Assembly (NCBI GenBank): GCA_051016155.1
Contig: CP136537.1
Span: forward strand, 62,001 to 126,000
DNA: 64,000 nucleotides
Source: RCC90-49c sp051016155
GTDB lineage: Bacteria; Bacteroidota; Bacteroidia; Cytophagales; Amoebophilaceae
Direction: 5' to 3'
The notes beneath the pieces were generated by a model. That model ran no database searches, had not been told where the DNA came from, and saw only the letters and a program-made list of their open reading frames with translations. Shown piece after piece: positions 8,306 through 17,487 of this stretch; within the stretch, counting starts at the first letter, position 1, and every line of letters starts with the position of its first letter. Position numbers and translations under genes: made by a program.

Positions 8306-9457
8306 TTAGGTGTCTAGGTGATACTTCTTGAGCGTACGTTCCATTTTTTGTGCTTTTTCTGTCTTGCCTAAGCGCTGATACAGCGTGCGTAGATGCTTAA
8401 GTACAAAAGCGTTACGGCGGCTGAGCTTGTTGGCTCGCTCAAAGTAAGGCAAAGCTAAATTCAGCTGCTCCTTCAGCTTTTTGAGGTACTCTTTTCCTTG
8501 CTGTTCAAAATCTTCGTCAGCTAGGGCGACCGCTTCTTGGGTTATTTGGGCAGCTTGGTTGTAGTGAATGACGCCCTGCTGGCGCACAGGTTCGAATCGG
8601 TCAGGCGCCAAGTCAGCTGCCTTTTGGTAATGCTGGAGTGCCTCTTCGTGTTGCCCTTGCCGTTCATGCCAATAGCCCAGCTGATAATATGCCGCTGCTT
8701 CTTGGGGGGCTTCTTCTATCTTCTTTTGCAATAGGCCTTGCTCGGCTTCCTCCTTTTCCAGCGCTTTCAATAGCTGTAGTCGTTCATAAAGCAAATCATT
8801 GTCAAATGGAGAGTGCTGCAAACCTTGTTCCAAGAGCGCCCAAGCTTGGTCAACGTCTTGGCAGTAGTGGGCAGTCAGATGTGCCAAGCTTCGGTAGACA
8901 GCGGAGGGTGCTACTGCACCTGAGGCCAAATAGTGGGTGTAATTGTTCAGTGCCAAGTCATGCTCCTCCTCCTGGTGCGCTGCAATAGCGGTGTAGAGAT
9001 AGGCCCAGAGATCCTCTGAATCGATCTCTTTGCAGCGATCAAACTGCTTGATCGCACTTTCAAAAGCCTCTTGTTTGTAGTAACGTCTGCCCCGGTCTAG
9101 GTAGTAAGCACACAAGCCCTGCAAGTTGATTTGGGCAAAACTGTGGTACTGCGAGGCAGTAGGCGCTAGTTCCAGCACTTTGCGATAAGCTGCCAGGGTG
9201 GTAGCAAGAAGCTGCGGCGCCTCTTCTGTAGTAATTTGATTGCGTAATAACTTTTCGTAAATCACCCCTCGATAATACCAGAGGCCTTCTTGGGGGGAGG
9301 AGACAGGGGCTGTCACAGCTTCGTCTATGAGGGCTTGGGCCTGGACCAAGTCTTCCTGCCCAAAAGCAGCCAGTGCTCGCTGCATAAGTGAAGGCTTGGC
9401 TGCTAGGGGAGTGGTCCACACAATGGCTCCGAATGTTAGGATAAAAAGAGGGCGCAT
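8306..9457 (-). CDS. Secreted/periplasmic TPR-repeat protein (383 aa)
   Basis: Seen: a signal peptide (MRPLFILTFGAIVWTTPLAA, likely cleaved after AA at about 20), then tetratricopeptide repeats. Clear TPR-like units include SAIKQFDRCKEIDSEDLWAY at about 128, QLGYWHERQGQHEEALQHYQ at about 256, and LPYFERANKLSRRNAFVLKH near 340. The protein is Ala/Glu/Gln-rich and helical. TPR proteins act as protein-binding scaffolds; in the envelope they often support outer-membrane or secretion complexes. No partner can be named. The ATG overlaps an octamer unit, which supplies its first two bases. Confidence 0.8.
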   Translation of the reverse strand: MRPLFILTFGAIVWTTPLAAKPSLMQRALAAFGQEDLVQAQALIDEAVTAPVSSPQEGLWYYRGVIYEKLLRNQITTEEAPQLLATTLAAYRKVLELAPTASQYHSFAQINLQGLCAYYLDRGRRYYKQEAFESAIKQFDRCKEIDSEDLWAYLYTAIAAHQEEEHDLALNNYTHYLASGAVAPSAVYRSLAHLTAHYCQDVDQAWALLEQGLQHSPFDNDLLYERLQLLKALEKEEAEQGLLQKKIEEAPQEAAAYYQLGYWHERQGQHEEALQHYQKAADLAPDRFEPVRQQGVIHYNQAAQITQEAVALADEDFEQQGKEYLKKLKEQLNLALPYFERANKLSRRNAFVLKHLRTLYQRLGKTEKAQKMERTLKKYHLDT

Positions 9458-9495
9458 GGATTTATTGGTCTATTGATTTATTGGGTTATTTGTTA
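9456..9495 (-). repeat. Octamer array, five units, at TPR gene start
   Basis: Forward units atggattt, attggtct, attgattt, attgggtt, atttgtta. The first unit contains the AT of the TPR gene's start codon. The array also touches the stop of the HD-domain gene fragment. Confidence 0.7.
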
Positions 9496-9705
9496 ATCTG
9501 AGGGATTTTTAGCTATCACTTCCGCGCTCCTTTCCTTCAGCTCCTCTGCAGCATCTAGTAGGTCCAAACGCTCTTTGCACAAAGGCACAAAAAACTGCAG
9601 CGTCTCCTTGGCCGTCCTCAGTTGACTCTTGTAAGGTTTGGCATCGATGGTGCGCATATTGTGTATGCGGTCTGCTACTTTCACTACAAAATCGCCTGCT
9701 CACTT
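9493..9705 (-). pseudogene. RelA/SpoT-type HD domain gene fragment
   Basis: About 65 residues readable without a start: GDFVVKVADRIHNMRT followed by a helical segment with RTAKETLQFFVPL. This is the last part of a RelA/SpoT-type HD domain (compare the known KLADRLHNMRT motif followed by a KETLEIYAPLA-like stretch). It begins directly behind the stop of the 1167-residue symporter-HD protein, whose own C-terminus carries the diverged equivalent QLADRVQRMRLI. Inference: the 3' remnant of a paralogue left by recombination or partial deletion. Its motif is closer to the canonical sequence than that of the intact neighbour. Confidence 0.7.
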
Positions 9706-9707
9706 CA

Positions 9708-12700
9708 TCATACCCTTACATCCTCCAGGACAGCTTCTTGCTCTCTGTTTAGCACTGCAGCACTACGGTCATACAGCTCTTTGCTCGCCATCGATAGCCC
9801 CAAAGCTTTGGCCAAGGGAACATAGAACAATAAACTCTCTTCAGAAAGGAGAAACTGCTTCTCTGGAGTATAAAATCTAATCAGGCGCATCCTTTGTACT
9901 CTATCGGCTAGCTGAATATACAACAGCCGACGATCACTAATGCTCAACAAGCCCTGCATGTTCTCTTGCTCTGAACGCTGCGGACCATAGATTTCCCACC
10001 TCCTTTCTGCTAATTCACGCAACGTCACCAAAAACTGAAGCTCTTCTTCGCTGTAATGCAACTCCATTTGCTCCCAAGGGAGTCTATTGCTTTTGCTTGC
10101 TTCATGAAATAAGGCCCCTAAGATCGTTAACTCATCCGTATCGTAGTCCAATACTAAATGGGCTACTTGAATAGCATACAAGTAAGAGGGTTCCCCTGAC
10201 TGGCTGCGCGATACACCATAATACCATTTAATCTCTTCCACAGCCCGACGAATGCGCCTCATGTCGGCTGTTGTTCGATCCTGTAGAGCCGTTAAGAATG
10301 CCTGCTCTTGCTCTTGGACGCTTGGGTGGGTGTCGTCAGCACGCATGAGTTGGAGCACTAACTTCCGCTCCTTTTCTTCTACCTCCACAGGACGTACAGA
10401 GCGCACTGATACAGGTAGGATATACTGAAGCTTTACTGTTTCCTGTTGAATAGCTACCTGACTGTATCCATAGTGAGCGTCTACTGTACGCTTATTCTTG
10501 GCCAGGGGCAGTTCCTGAGGCGAGGCAGGTGTGGAAAGGGTGTGCGCATCCATATAAACAGTATAAATGGCTGAGGGTTGAGGTAGTAGCTCAGCGTTGG
10601 TAATGGTAAAGCACAGCGCAGGTAGCTGCTGAATACGATTTCGCTTATTGGAGTCGAGAAAGTAGTAGAGCTGTGTATCTGCTATGCTTATGTGTACTGG
10701 AGTCTGCTTGTTGGGTAGGGTTCTTACCAATGCAACGCTGCTGACCAAAAGAGCCACAAGTCGCTCTACGTCACACTGCACGGCTTCTTGTTGTGATGTT
10801 TGATAGAAATCCACTTTGTAGAGTGTGCCTCTTAATTGTAATTCTTCGTGTACCGTTTTCAAGAGCTTATCGACAGAGATATTGTTCACCCGTAAGCTCA
10901 AGTAGTCAGCAGCGCGATGATCTAATCGCTGTAGGGCGTTGGTAAAAGGCTTGAGTTCTTCTCGTAAAGCTTTGAATTTAGAGGCTAAAGTTCCTGATTG
11001 ATCGAGGGTATTAATTTCTTGTTCGAATTGCTTAGTAAGCAGGGAGAGTTTTCTAAAATTCTCGGCCTCAATTTGCTGGAAAGCTTTGAAGACTCTGTTT
11101 TTATCGGTGGCAGCTTCAAAGAGCTGGTTAACCATTTCTTTGTTGCAGATATTAAGTTGCTCATTGGCTTTAGCAATTCGATCAAAGCGTTGCTGTTTTC
11201 TTCGGGCAAAGAGCAGGCCAATGAGGGTAGAAAAAAACAAAGTGTAGACTAAAAGGTATCCAGTAGTAAAATCGAGCTGGATATTGATAGGGCCTATCAC
11301 TTGTGTAAAGAAGCAAAATCCGAGGCCAATGCCAAGGGCAGTCAAGATCAAGAAGGTAGTCCAATCTACCAGTACGATGAGGAACATGATGGTAATGGCC
11401 ACGTTGATGAGCCACTCGGTGCTGCCTTGCGTGAGGAGGAACATGACCGTACTGGTGAAAGGAATGCAATAGAGGAGGGTCAGGTGCCAGAAGGTGGGGA
11501 AATAAGGAAGTAACTTTTCAGGCCATTTTTCTTGGACAATGAGCAAAGCACATAGCGTAGCCCCTATGAGGCGAAGGTAGAGCATTAAGTTATAAGTAGT
11601 GACAGATTCATGATTCCACATGAAATAGGGAACGATAAAGTTGATGTAGCAAAAGACTCCAAAGAGGATATAAGGAGCGCCATAGCGTCTAACTTTGTCT
11701 TGCGAGTAAGCAATAACACGATAAGGAGTAGGTATACTTTCTTGCAATAGCGCCAGAATGCCTTTTCTACTAGGTTGCCACAAATACTCTTTCGTGCCTT
11801 TTTGCACATGTCTGACGATTAGGAAGCCCTTGTTGTACATCAAATGTGTTCCAAAAAAAGTAAGGCCGCTAACTATAACACAGATAATAGGCAGAAAGTG
11901 GCTATACGTGCCTACAAGAAGTAATTTCCCGAACAAGAAAGTAGCTAAAGTAACGCTAGCAGATATGTAAAAGGCATGTTTATCAGGTTTAAGTCCTATT
12001 ATGCCCGTGTAGAAAGGAAAGACAAGTAAAGGAACTGCAAATTCAAGTGCTGTAAAGATTAGACTGTAAACGTTGTCACCTCGCATTAAACTCAGGCTGA
12101 CAATGAGGAATCCTCCTAACAAGGTAGCATAACGTGCCCATCTCAATTCGTCAAAGACAATCTTGTTGCGTTCACATAAAGGCCTGATAACGTCATGGAC
12201 TATAGTGAGCCCTGCAGTATGTAGGTAGGAGTCTGCACTGGCCATACCCACAGTTATGACGCCTGCCATCATAAATCCACGAAGGCCTACTGGAAGTAAT
12301 TCCTTAACCATATGAGGAACTATATCAGTGGCAGAAAGTGCTGGATAAAGTTGACTTCCTACTAATCCCAATAGCATGAAACCTAAAAATAGTGCTGTGA
12401 AGAAACCTGCTAGTGTAAAAAACGTATTGCGTAGTTGGTGAGAATTTTTAGCCATCAACATGCGCTGAATAAGCGCAGGGTCGATATTGTTGAAGCCAAA
12501 AAGTCTAAAAGATAAAAAGAGGGTAAGATAATAATAGAACTCTCCATGATTCCATAGGGCTAGTTTCTCTCTCGAAGTATTCACTAATACCGATTCCATA
12601 CCTCCCACTTGTTTTAAGGCAGTAACTAGCAATATAGGTAGCAGTACCAGCAATACCAGAAACTGTAGTAAATCAGTGATAGTAACTGATTTACTACCTC

Positions 12701-13211
12701 CATACATTACATAAAATGTTAGCATGGAGCCACTGATTAATGCTCCCCACCAGTAATCAACTCCTAGTAAAGATTCGCACACAAGGCCTAATACAATGAG
12801 TTCCGCACCAGCATAGCAGATGCACAGTATAAAGCTAATCACTCCTACGATGATGCTTGTACTACCTCCATAAAACACCTGCATTATATCACCCATGGTC
12901 AGGCAATGATCAAAACGGTTTAGTTTAGGCGCGATAAAGAGTGCCTGCACAATAAAGGAGATAGGGAAACTCAAGAAAGCTACAATGATGATGATACCTG
13001 TAACACCTGTTTCTCCTGCAATATTGACTACCCCTTGTCCTCCTACCTCAGTGGCCAAATAAGTAAGCACAAGAGCTACCGTCCCAAACTGCTTATTAGC
13101 AATCGCATACTCGCGAATATCCTTAATGCCCCTACCTGCCCAAAGACCAATAGCAAGCGTGATCAACAAAAAGGCATAAACAATCAGGTGGTCGATGCTG
13201 AGATAGTTCAT
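9708..13211 (-). CDS. Sodium/solute symporter fused to kinase-like and degenerate HD regions
   Basis: A 1167-residue membrane protein. Residues 1 to about 470 form a sodium:solute symporter (SSS/PutP type) with roughly 13 helices. Residues about 500-675 add five or six more helices. Residues about 672-770 are coiled coil. Residues about 785-960 resemble a histidine-kinase ATPase region with an N-box-like CDVERLVALLVSSVALV and a late KNKRTVDAHYGYSQVAI, but lack the usual Asn and Gly boxes. Residues about 1005-1115 match a RelA/SpoT HD fold with altered metal ligands (ALFHEAS instead of HD; LADRVQRM). SSS-kinase fusions such as CbrA are known; an added HD end is unusual. Inference: a transport-coupled sensor or scaffold rather than an enzyme. 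A paralogue starts at 62458. Confidence 0.82.
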   Translation of the reverse strand: MNYLSIDHLIVYAFLLITLAIGLWAGRGIKDIREYAIANKQFGTVALVLTYLATEVGGQGVVNIAGETGVTGIIIIVAFLSFPISFIVQALFIAPKLNRFDHCLTMGDIMQVFYGGSTSIIVGVISFILCICYAGAELIVLGLVCESLLGVDYWWGALISGSMLTFYVMYGGSKSVTITDLLQFLVLLVLLPILLVTALKQVGGMESVLVNTSREKLALWNHGEFYYYLTLFLSFRLFGFNNIDPALIQRMLMAKNSHQLRNTFFTLAGFFTALFLGFMLLGLVGSQLYPALSATDIVPHMVKELLPVGLRGFMMAGVITVGMASADSYLHTAGLTIVHDVIRPLCERNKIVFDELRWARYATLLGGFLIVSLSLMRGDNVYSLIFTALEFAVPLLVFPFYTGIIGLKPDKHAFYISASVTLATFLFGKLLLVGTYSHFLPIICVIVSGLTFFGTHLMYNKGFLIVRHVQKGTKEYLWQPSRKGILALLQESIPTPYRVIAYSQDKVRRYGAPYILFGVFCYINFIVPYFMWNHESVTTYNLMLYLRLIGATLCALLIVQEKWPEKLLPYFPTFWHLTLLYCIPFTSTVMFLLTQGSTEWLINVAITIMFLIVLVDWTTFLILTALGIGLGFCFFTQVIGPINIQLDFTTGYLLVYTLFFSTLIGLLFARRKQQRFDRIAKANEQLNICNKEMVNQLFEAATDKNRVFKAFQQIEAENFRKLSLLTKQFEQEINTLDQSGTLASKFKALREELKPFTNALQRLDHRAADYLSLRVNNISVDKLLKTVHEELQLRGTLYKVDFYQTSQQEAVQCDVERLVALLVSSVALVRTLPNKQTPVHISIADTQLYYFLDSNKRNRIQQLPALCFTITNAELLPQPSAIYTVYMDAHTLSTPASPQELPLAKNKRTVDAHYGYSQVAIQQETVKLQYILPVSVRSVRPVEVEEKERKLVLQLMRADDTHPSVQEQEQAFLTALQDRTTADMRRIRRAVEEIKWYYGVSRSQSGEPSYLYAIQVAHLVLDYDTDELTILGALFHEASKSNRLPWEQMELHYSEEELQFLVTLRELAERRWEIYGPQRSEQENMQGLLSISDRRLLYIQLADRVQRMRLIRFYTPEKQFLLSEESLLFYVPLAKALGLSMASKELYDRSAAVLNREQEAVLEDVRV

Positions 13212-13334
13212 ATTGCTTGGGGTTGTGAATTATTACATTTTTTATGTGCTGCCCAATACCAATCTCTCCAGAGCAATGCCAATCTAAACAAAATTCAAAC
13301 AACAAATCAAGACTTTTATGCACGTTGCTTACGC

Positions 13335-13380
13335 AGTAGTGCTGTCATTTCGAACGTATGTGAGCAATCTCACTGAAGTA
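13335..13380 (+). repeat. REP-like intergenic element (GTCATTTCGAACG type)
   Basis: The sequence GTCATTTCGAACGTATGTG followed by AGCAATCTCAC belongs to the dispersed GTCAT..GAA..AATCTC family found in several gaps of this window. It lies in the 160-bp gap between the symporter-HD gene and nuoN and touches the nuoN stop codon region. Confidence 0.55.
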
Positions 13381-14869
13381 AGCACTGCAATAGCTCAAGC
13401 AAGCTGCCTGCTGCCAAAAAGGCCAAAAAAAGTAAGCCAGAAAGGACCACAAGCATGACGATCTCTGCCTGGCTAGTGCGCTTGGCTGCAGCGTGTGGCT
13501 GGGGCGCACTGCAGAACAAGGCATAGGGGAGCTGAAGATAATAGTAGAGGGATAAGAGGGTACTCAGTAGGCTGGCAAGTAAGAGCACAGCAAAAAGGCC
13601 ACTCCCTGTAGCGTGCCAATGCGCCCACAGCGCTGTAAAAATGAGCCATTTACCTGTGAATCCAGCAGTAGGTGGCAAGCCAATGAGTGCTAGCATCACC
13701 CAAGTGATACAACTACCCAGCACTGGAAACCGCCACCCAAGGCCTGCATAGTCTTGTAAGTGCGTTCCGCCCCCTTGGCGCTGCTGAAGAAGCTTGATAC
13801 CTACCCAAGCAGTAAAGCTCATCGCTCCATAGACAGCGCTGTAGTACAGTAGGCCTGCTGGATGGACAGGCCAGGCGGCTATGCCTGCCATTAACAAGCC
13901 ACTGTGGCCCATCGCTGCATAGGCCATCAGGCGCTGAAGGTGGCTTTGACGCAAGGCCGCTGCATTGCCCAACACGATGGTCAGCAGGGCCAGGACCGCC
14001 AGGCCATGCTGTGCTTGTGCTTGCAGCACAGGGCCCAACACCAAAAGGTACTCTCCAAAGAGCCGCAGCAAGACGCCCACAGCTGCCAGCCTAGGCACGG
14101 TGGAGAGGTAGGCGAGCACAGGCGCAGAAGCCCCTTGATACACATCAGGCAGGACAAAATGATAAGGAACAGCGCTTAGTACAAAAAAGACATTGCTGAG
14201 CGCGAGCCCCCAACTGACCCACCAGACAGGCCCAGGAATCATTTGCAGCCCAGCCTTCCAAGCTTCAGGAGTCAACGACAGCGTACCCGTAAAGGCGTAG
14301 AGATAGGCCAGGCCCCAAAGCATCAGGGCAGTAGTCACCATGCTGTAGAGCAAATATTTCAGCCCTGCTTCTGCGCCTTGGGGTGTGGCAGTACTTGTGA
14401 CCAGCAGTGCTGAGACAAGTGCCAGCAGCGTAAGGCCCAGATAAACAGTGAGCCAATGATGAGCCATGACTAGCAAGCAAGCCCCAAGCAAGCCTCCCAA
14501 GATCAATACTACTTGCTCTGGGCACCATAAGGGCTTTGTTTCAGCAGCATCGAGGAGCAGAGTGAGCCAAGTAATGCTGATCAAGAGCAGACAAAAGAAA
14601 AGCGCCAGGGGATCGAGCACTAAGAGTTGATTGCATAAAAGAAGAGCCGAATGAACTTCTGGCAGCTGACTCAGCTGATATTTACTATACAAAGCTAGTG
14701 AGAGCCCTAGTAGGGCCACAGGGCGAAGCCAGTAGCGCTGGTAATCAGACAGCAAAAGTGTGAGCACTAGCACAGCTACCAGCGTGAAGGCAATGAGCAG
14801 CTCAGGCAACAAGAGGGTTAGACTGGCCAGGTTGTCTAAAACACTTTGGAGAACAGAGGCGTGGTTCAT
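13370..14869 (-). CDS. nuoN: NADH-quinone oxidoreductase subunit N
   Basis: Proton-pumping antiporter-like membrane subunit of complex I. Seen: 499 residues, almost entirely hydrophobic with about 14 helices. The conserved central part reads SNVFFVLSAVPYHFVLPDVY, then APVLAYLSTVPRLAAVGVL; the first stretch resembles the usual FKLSxVPFHxWxPDVYxGAP motif. Further on are SHLQRLMAYAAMGHSGLLMAG (compare KRLLAYSSIAHxGY) and LIGLPPTAGFTGKWLIF. These identify subunit N rather than L or M. It is isolated from other nuo genes. An octamer array was not seen at its start. Confidence 0.93.
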   Translation of the reverse strand: MNHASVLQSVLDNLASLTLLLPELLIAFTLVAVLVLTLLLSDYQRYWLRPVALLGLSLALYSKYQLSQLPEVHSALLLCNQLLVLDPLALFFCLLLISITWLTLLLDAAETKPLWCPEQVVLILGGLLGACLLVMAHHWLTVYLGLTLLALVSALLVTSTATPQGAEAGLKYLLYSMVTTALMLWGLAYLYAFTGTLSLTPEAWKAGLQMIPGPVWWVSWGLALSNVFFVLSAVPYHFVLPDVYQGASAPVLAYLSTVPRLAAVGVLLRLFGEYLLVLGPVLQAQAQHGLAVLALLTIVLGNAAALRQSHLQRLMAYAAMGHSGLLMAGIAAWPVHPAGLLYYSAVYGAMSFTAWVGIKLLQQRQGGGTHLQDYAGLGWRFPVLGSCITWVMLALIGLPPTAGFTGKWLIFTALWAHWHATGSGLFAVLLLASLLSTLLSLYYYLQLPYALFCSAPQPHAAAKRTSQAEIVMLVVLSGLLFLAFLAAGSLLELLQCLLQ

Positions 14870-15089
14870 AGAGCAACGGCACGAAGCAAAGGAACATCAT
14901 TAACTAACCTGCCCAAGTTACACAGTAATGGTGTAGTCGAGCATCATTAGTGTAGGCAGAGAGCAGTTCATTCCCCCATGGCCGCAGATTTGTATGGCTT
15001 TTTTACGCTTCATACGCTAAATTAGTGTTTCTCCTTTGGCAAAATAGACCCTTGGAGCGGAAAATAATTATCAAAGATCATGTCTTAAT

Positions 15090-15137
15090 AAACAAATCAT
15101 TCATCCACAAAATCACTCAATCACAAAGTCAGCCAAT
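15090..15137 (+). repeat. Octamer array, six units, running into hslU start codon
   Basis: Units aaacaaat, cattcatc, cacaaaat, cactcaat, cacaaagt, cagccaat. The last unit supplies the AT of the hslU ATG, the register also seen at sufB, prfB, mrp, mntA-like and TPR starts. Confidence 0.75.
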
Positions 15138-16515
15138 GGATCAACACCTCACCCCGCAAGAGATCGTTAAAGAACTAGATAAGTACATTATCGGACAGCA
15201 ATCAGCCAAACGCAATGTGGCCATTGCGCTCAGGAACCGATGGCGCCGTATGCAGGTGCCGCCTGCCATGCAAAGCGACATTGTGCCCAACAACATTTTG
15301 ATGATTGGCGCCACAGGCGTAGGCAAGACAGAAATAGCCAGGCGATTAGCCAAGTTGGCCAAGGCCCCTTTTGTTAAAGTAGAAGCCTCTAAATTCACAG
15401 AAGTAGGTTATGTGGGCCGCGATGTAGAAAGTATGGTCAGAGACCTAGTAGAGCAAGCCGTCAACATAGTCAAAGCAGCTAAAGAAGAAGAGGTCAAAGA
15501 AAAGGCCACCCAGATAGTAGAAGACTTGATCCTCGACGCCCTGGTTCCTCCAGTAGCCCAGCCCAGCGAACTCAGTAGAGACACCACCAGCATGCCCCCT
15601 GAGGAAGAGGCCAATAACCTGAACGAACAAACGCGAGAGCGCTTCAGGACCAAGCTGAGAAAGGGAGAGTTGGATGATCGCAAGATTGAAATCAACGTCA
15701 GCAAGCCAGGCAACCTAGGGGTAAGCATGATAGGCAGCGGTATGGTGGACGAAGCCGCCATGGCGGGTCTGCAGGACATGTTCAGCAGCATGATGCCCAA
15801 AAAGACACGAAAAAAGAAAGTCGCCATCGGCGAAGCCAAGCAACTATTGCTAACAGAGGAGGCTGCCAAGCTCATTGACATGGATGTGGTCAAAGAAGAA
15901 GCGTTGGACAAAGCCTGTAACACTGGTATCATCTTTATTGACGAAATTGATAAAATAGCGGTCAAAACAAGCCAAGGAGGAAGTCCCGACGTGAGCCGAG
16001 AGGGCGTGCAAAGAGACCTATTGCCTATTGTAGAAGGTAGTGCCGTAAACACCAAGTATGGTACGGCTCACACCGATCATATTTTATTTATTGCTGCAGG
16101 AGCGTTTCATGTGTCCAAGCCTTCTGACCTGATTCCTGAGCTACAAGGCCGATTTCCCATCCGTGTAGAGTTAGAAAGCCTGACCAAGGAAGATTTTATA
16201 CGTATTCTTCAAGAGCCTAAAAATGCCTTGACAGCGCAATACAAAGCCCTTTTCGAAGCAGAGGTAGTAAACATCATCTTTGAAGAGGCAGCTGTGGCAG
16301 AAATTGCTACCATTGCTTACCAGATCAACACCGAGGTAGAAAACATTGGAGCAAGAAGGCTACACACAGTGATGAGTCATCTGCTGAATGACTTTTTGTT
16401 TGACGTACCCGACAAAATTCAAGCCAACGAAACCATTACCATTACCAAAAGCATGGTAACAGACCGCCTAGCTGCGTTGGCACAGCGCAAGGACTTGAGT
16501 GAATACATTCTTTAG
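15136..16515 (+). CDS. hslU: ATP-dependent protease ATPase subunit HslU
   Basis: AAA+ unfoldase that feeds the HslV peptidase. Start MDQHLTPQEIVKELDKYIIG was chosen because HslU proteins begin just before this conserved helix; the frame is open 37 codons further upstream, but that part is octamer repeat. Seen: Walker A GATGVGKTEIARRLA, the EVGYVGRDVES pore-loop region, a long charged I-domain (residues about 110-240), Walker B IIFIDEIDKIA, and an arginine-containing C-terminal region with NIGARRLHTVM. The C-terminus ends YIL, typical for insertion into HslV. hslV is not beside it, although the two are usually neighbours. Confidence 0.95.
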   Translation: MDQHLTPQEIVKELDKYIIGQQSAKRNVAIALRNRWRRMQVPPAMQSDIVPNNILMIGATGVGKTEIARRLAKLAKAPFVKVEASKFTEVGYVGRDVESMVRDLVEQAVNIVKAAKEEEVKEKATQIVEDLILDALVPPVAQPSELSRDTTSMPPEEEANNLNEQTRERFRTKLRKGELDDRKIEINVSKPGNLGVSMIGSGMVDEAAMAGLQDMFSSMMPKKTRKKKVAIGEAKQLLLTEEAAKLIDMDVVKEEALDKACNTGIIFIDEIDKIAVKTSQGGSPDVSREGVQRDLLPIVEGSAVNTKYGTAHTDHILFIAAGAFHVSKPSDLIPELQGRFPIRVELESLTKEDFIRILQEPKNALTAQYKALFEAEVVNIIFEEAAVAEIATIAYQINTEVENIGARRLHTVMSHLLNDFLFDVPDKIQANETITITKSMVTDRLAALAQRKDLSEYIL

Positions 16516-16541
16516 CGTTGTCATTCCGATGACGTAAACCG

Positions 16542-16572
16542 AGGCTGTTACAAAATGCACCTATTGTTGTAT
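16542..16572 (+). repeat. Partial copy of dispersed 110-bp element
   Basis: GAGGCTGTTACAAAATGCACC resembles the 5' end (GGCTGTTGCAAAATAG) of the dispersed element; the rest is missing. It is preceded by a half REP-like motif (GTCATTCCGATGACG) just behind hslU. Confidence 0.4.
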
Positions 16573-16702
16573 AATTTATATTATGTTAAATAAAACAATG
16601 AAAATTACACTCTACATATTTCTTTTCTTTGCTAAAACAAAAGCTTTGTTATATTGTGTATAGAACACTACTTAGCTGCTGATACCTAACAGCCATTTCA
16701 CA

Positions 16703-17401
16703 ATGAGAACAGGCAAATGCTTCCAGTTTCTTGCCCGCCTATTACTAGGACTGCCATGGGTACTAGCATCTAGTTGTGCAGGAAGTGATCCAGAAGAGCC
16801 CAATCAAGTGTCAACACCGCCACAACAGCCGTCACCAGCAGCATCTGATAACCCCCTTGCTCCACAATCTCTAGAAGAAACACCTTCTCCAGCGCCACCA
16901 CCTTCTCTCCCTCCTGTAGCTCCTGCACCAACAACAACGCCTACTGGTTCTGCAGCACCCCCTACTGTTCCGCCATCACCAGAGCCGCCTGCTGTTCCTC
17001 CAGCAACACCTACACCGCCGTCTAGACTGTCCCCTGCTCCACCAATAAAGCCAAATCCTACCCCGCCGCCAACACCACCACCATTACCCCCAACCAAAGG
17101 ACCATCACCAGAGCCGCCACCTATGGAGCGCCCTCCTACTCCGCCGCCGCCGCCAAGGCGTACTCCTGCTGCTCCACCACCAGGAGCGCCGCCCTTTAAG
17201 CCACCACCACCACCTGGGCCGCCGCCAAAACGGCCGCCGCCTGCATCCTCTGATTCTGCTGCCCAGCAGCCATCAGGGCCACAACAGCCTGGAGAGCAGA
17301 GTGTAGAGAAACTATTGGCAGAAGCTCTGGCAGCACGTCGCCCATACATCGAAGAATCATCCAGTGATGAAGCGTCTTCTGAAGGGTACACGACTGATTA
17401 A
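16703..17401 (+). CDS. Proline-rich predicted lipoprotein (232 aa)
   Basis: Seen: a signal peptide with FLARLLLGLPWVLASSC (lipobox ASSC, Cys about residue 25), then about 150 residues dominated by Pro, Thr, Ser and Ala (PPTPPPLPPTKGPSPEPPPM and similar) and an acidic end EESSSDEASSEGYTTD. The composition is that of an extended, unstructured surface stalk. No globular domain follows, so it may be a spacer lipoprotein or a remnant of a longer surface protein. The reverse strand of the proline-rich stretch is also open because of the CCN codon bias; that frame is a shadow. Confidence 0.72.
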   Translation: MRTGKCFQFLARLLLGLPWVLASSCAGSDPEEPNQVSTPPQQPSPAASDNPLAPQSLEETPSPAPPPSLPPVAPAPTTTPTGSAAPPTVPPSPEPPAVPPATPTPPSRLSPAPPIKPNPTPPPTPPPLPPTKGPSPEPPPMERPPTPPPPPRRTPAAPPPGAPPFKPPPPPGPPPKRPPPASSDSAAQQPSGPQQPGEQSVEKLLAEALAARRPYIEESSSDEASSEGYTTD

Positions 17402-17487
17402 TAAGGTCACATGTGAGCAAGACCGCGTTTTGGTCCTAGCTAGAGTAGTATCACTACTAATCTGCAAGGGAAAAATGCAGGTGCGCT

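Noticed and set aside
8590..8600. GGTTCGAATC-like tRNA T-loop string
   Set aside because: It lies inside the TPR gene and no cloverleaf can be drawn around it.
16804..17391. Glycine-rich 195-codon frame opposite the proline-rich lipoprotein
   Set aside because: Its Gly-rich composition is the mirror of CCN proline codons; the plus-strand gene has a proper lipoprotein signal and this frame has none.
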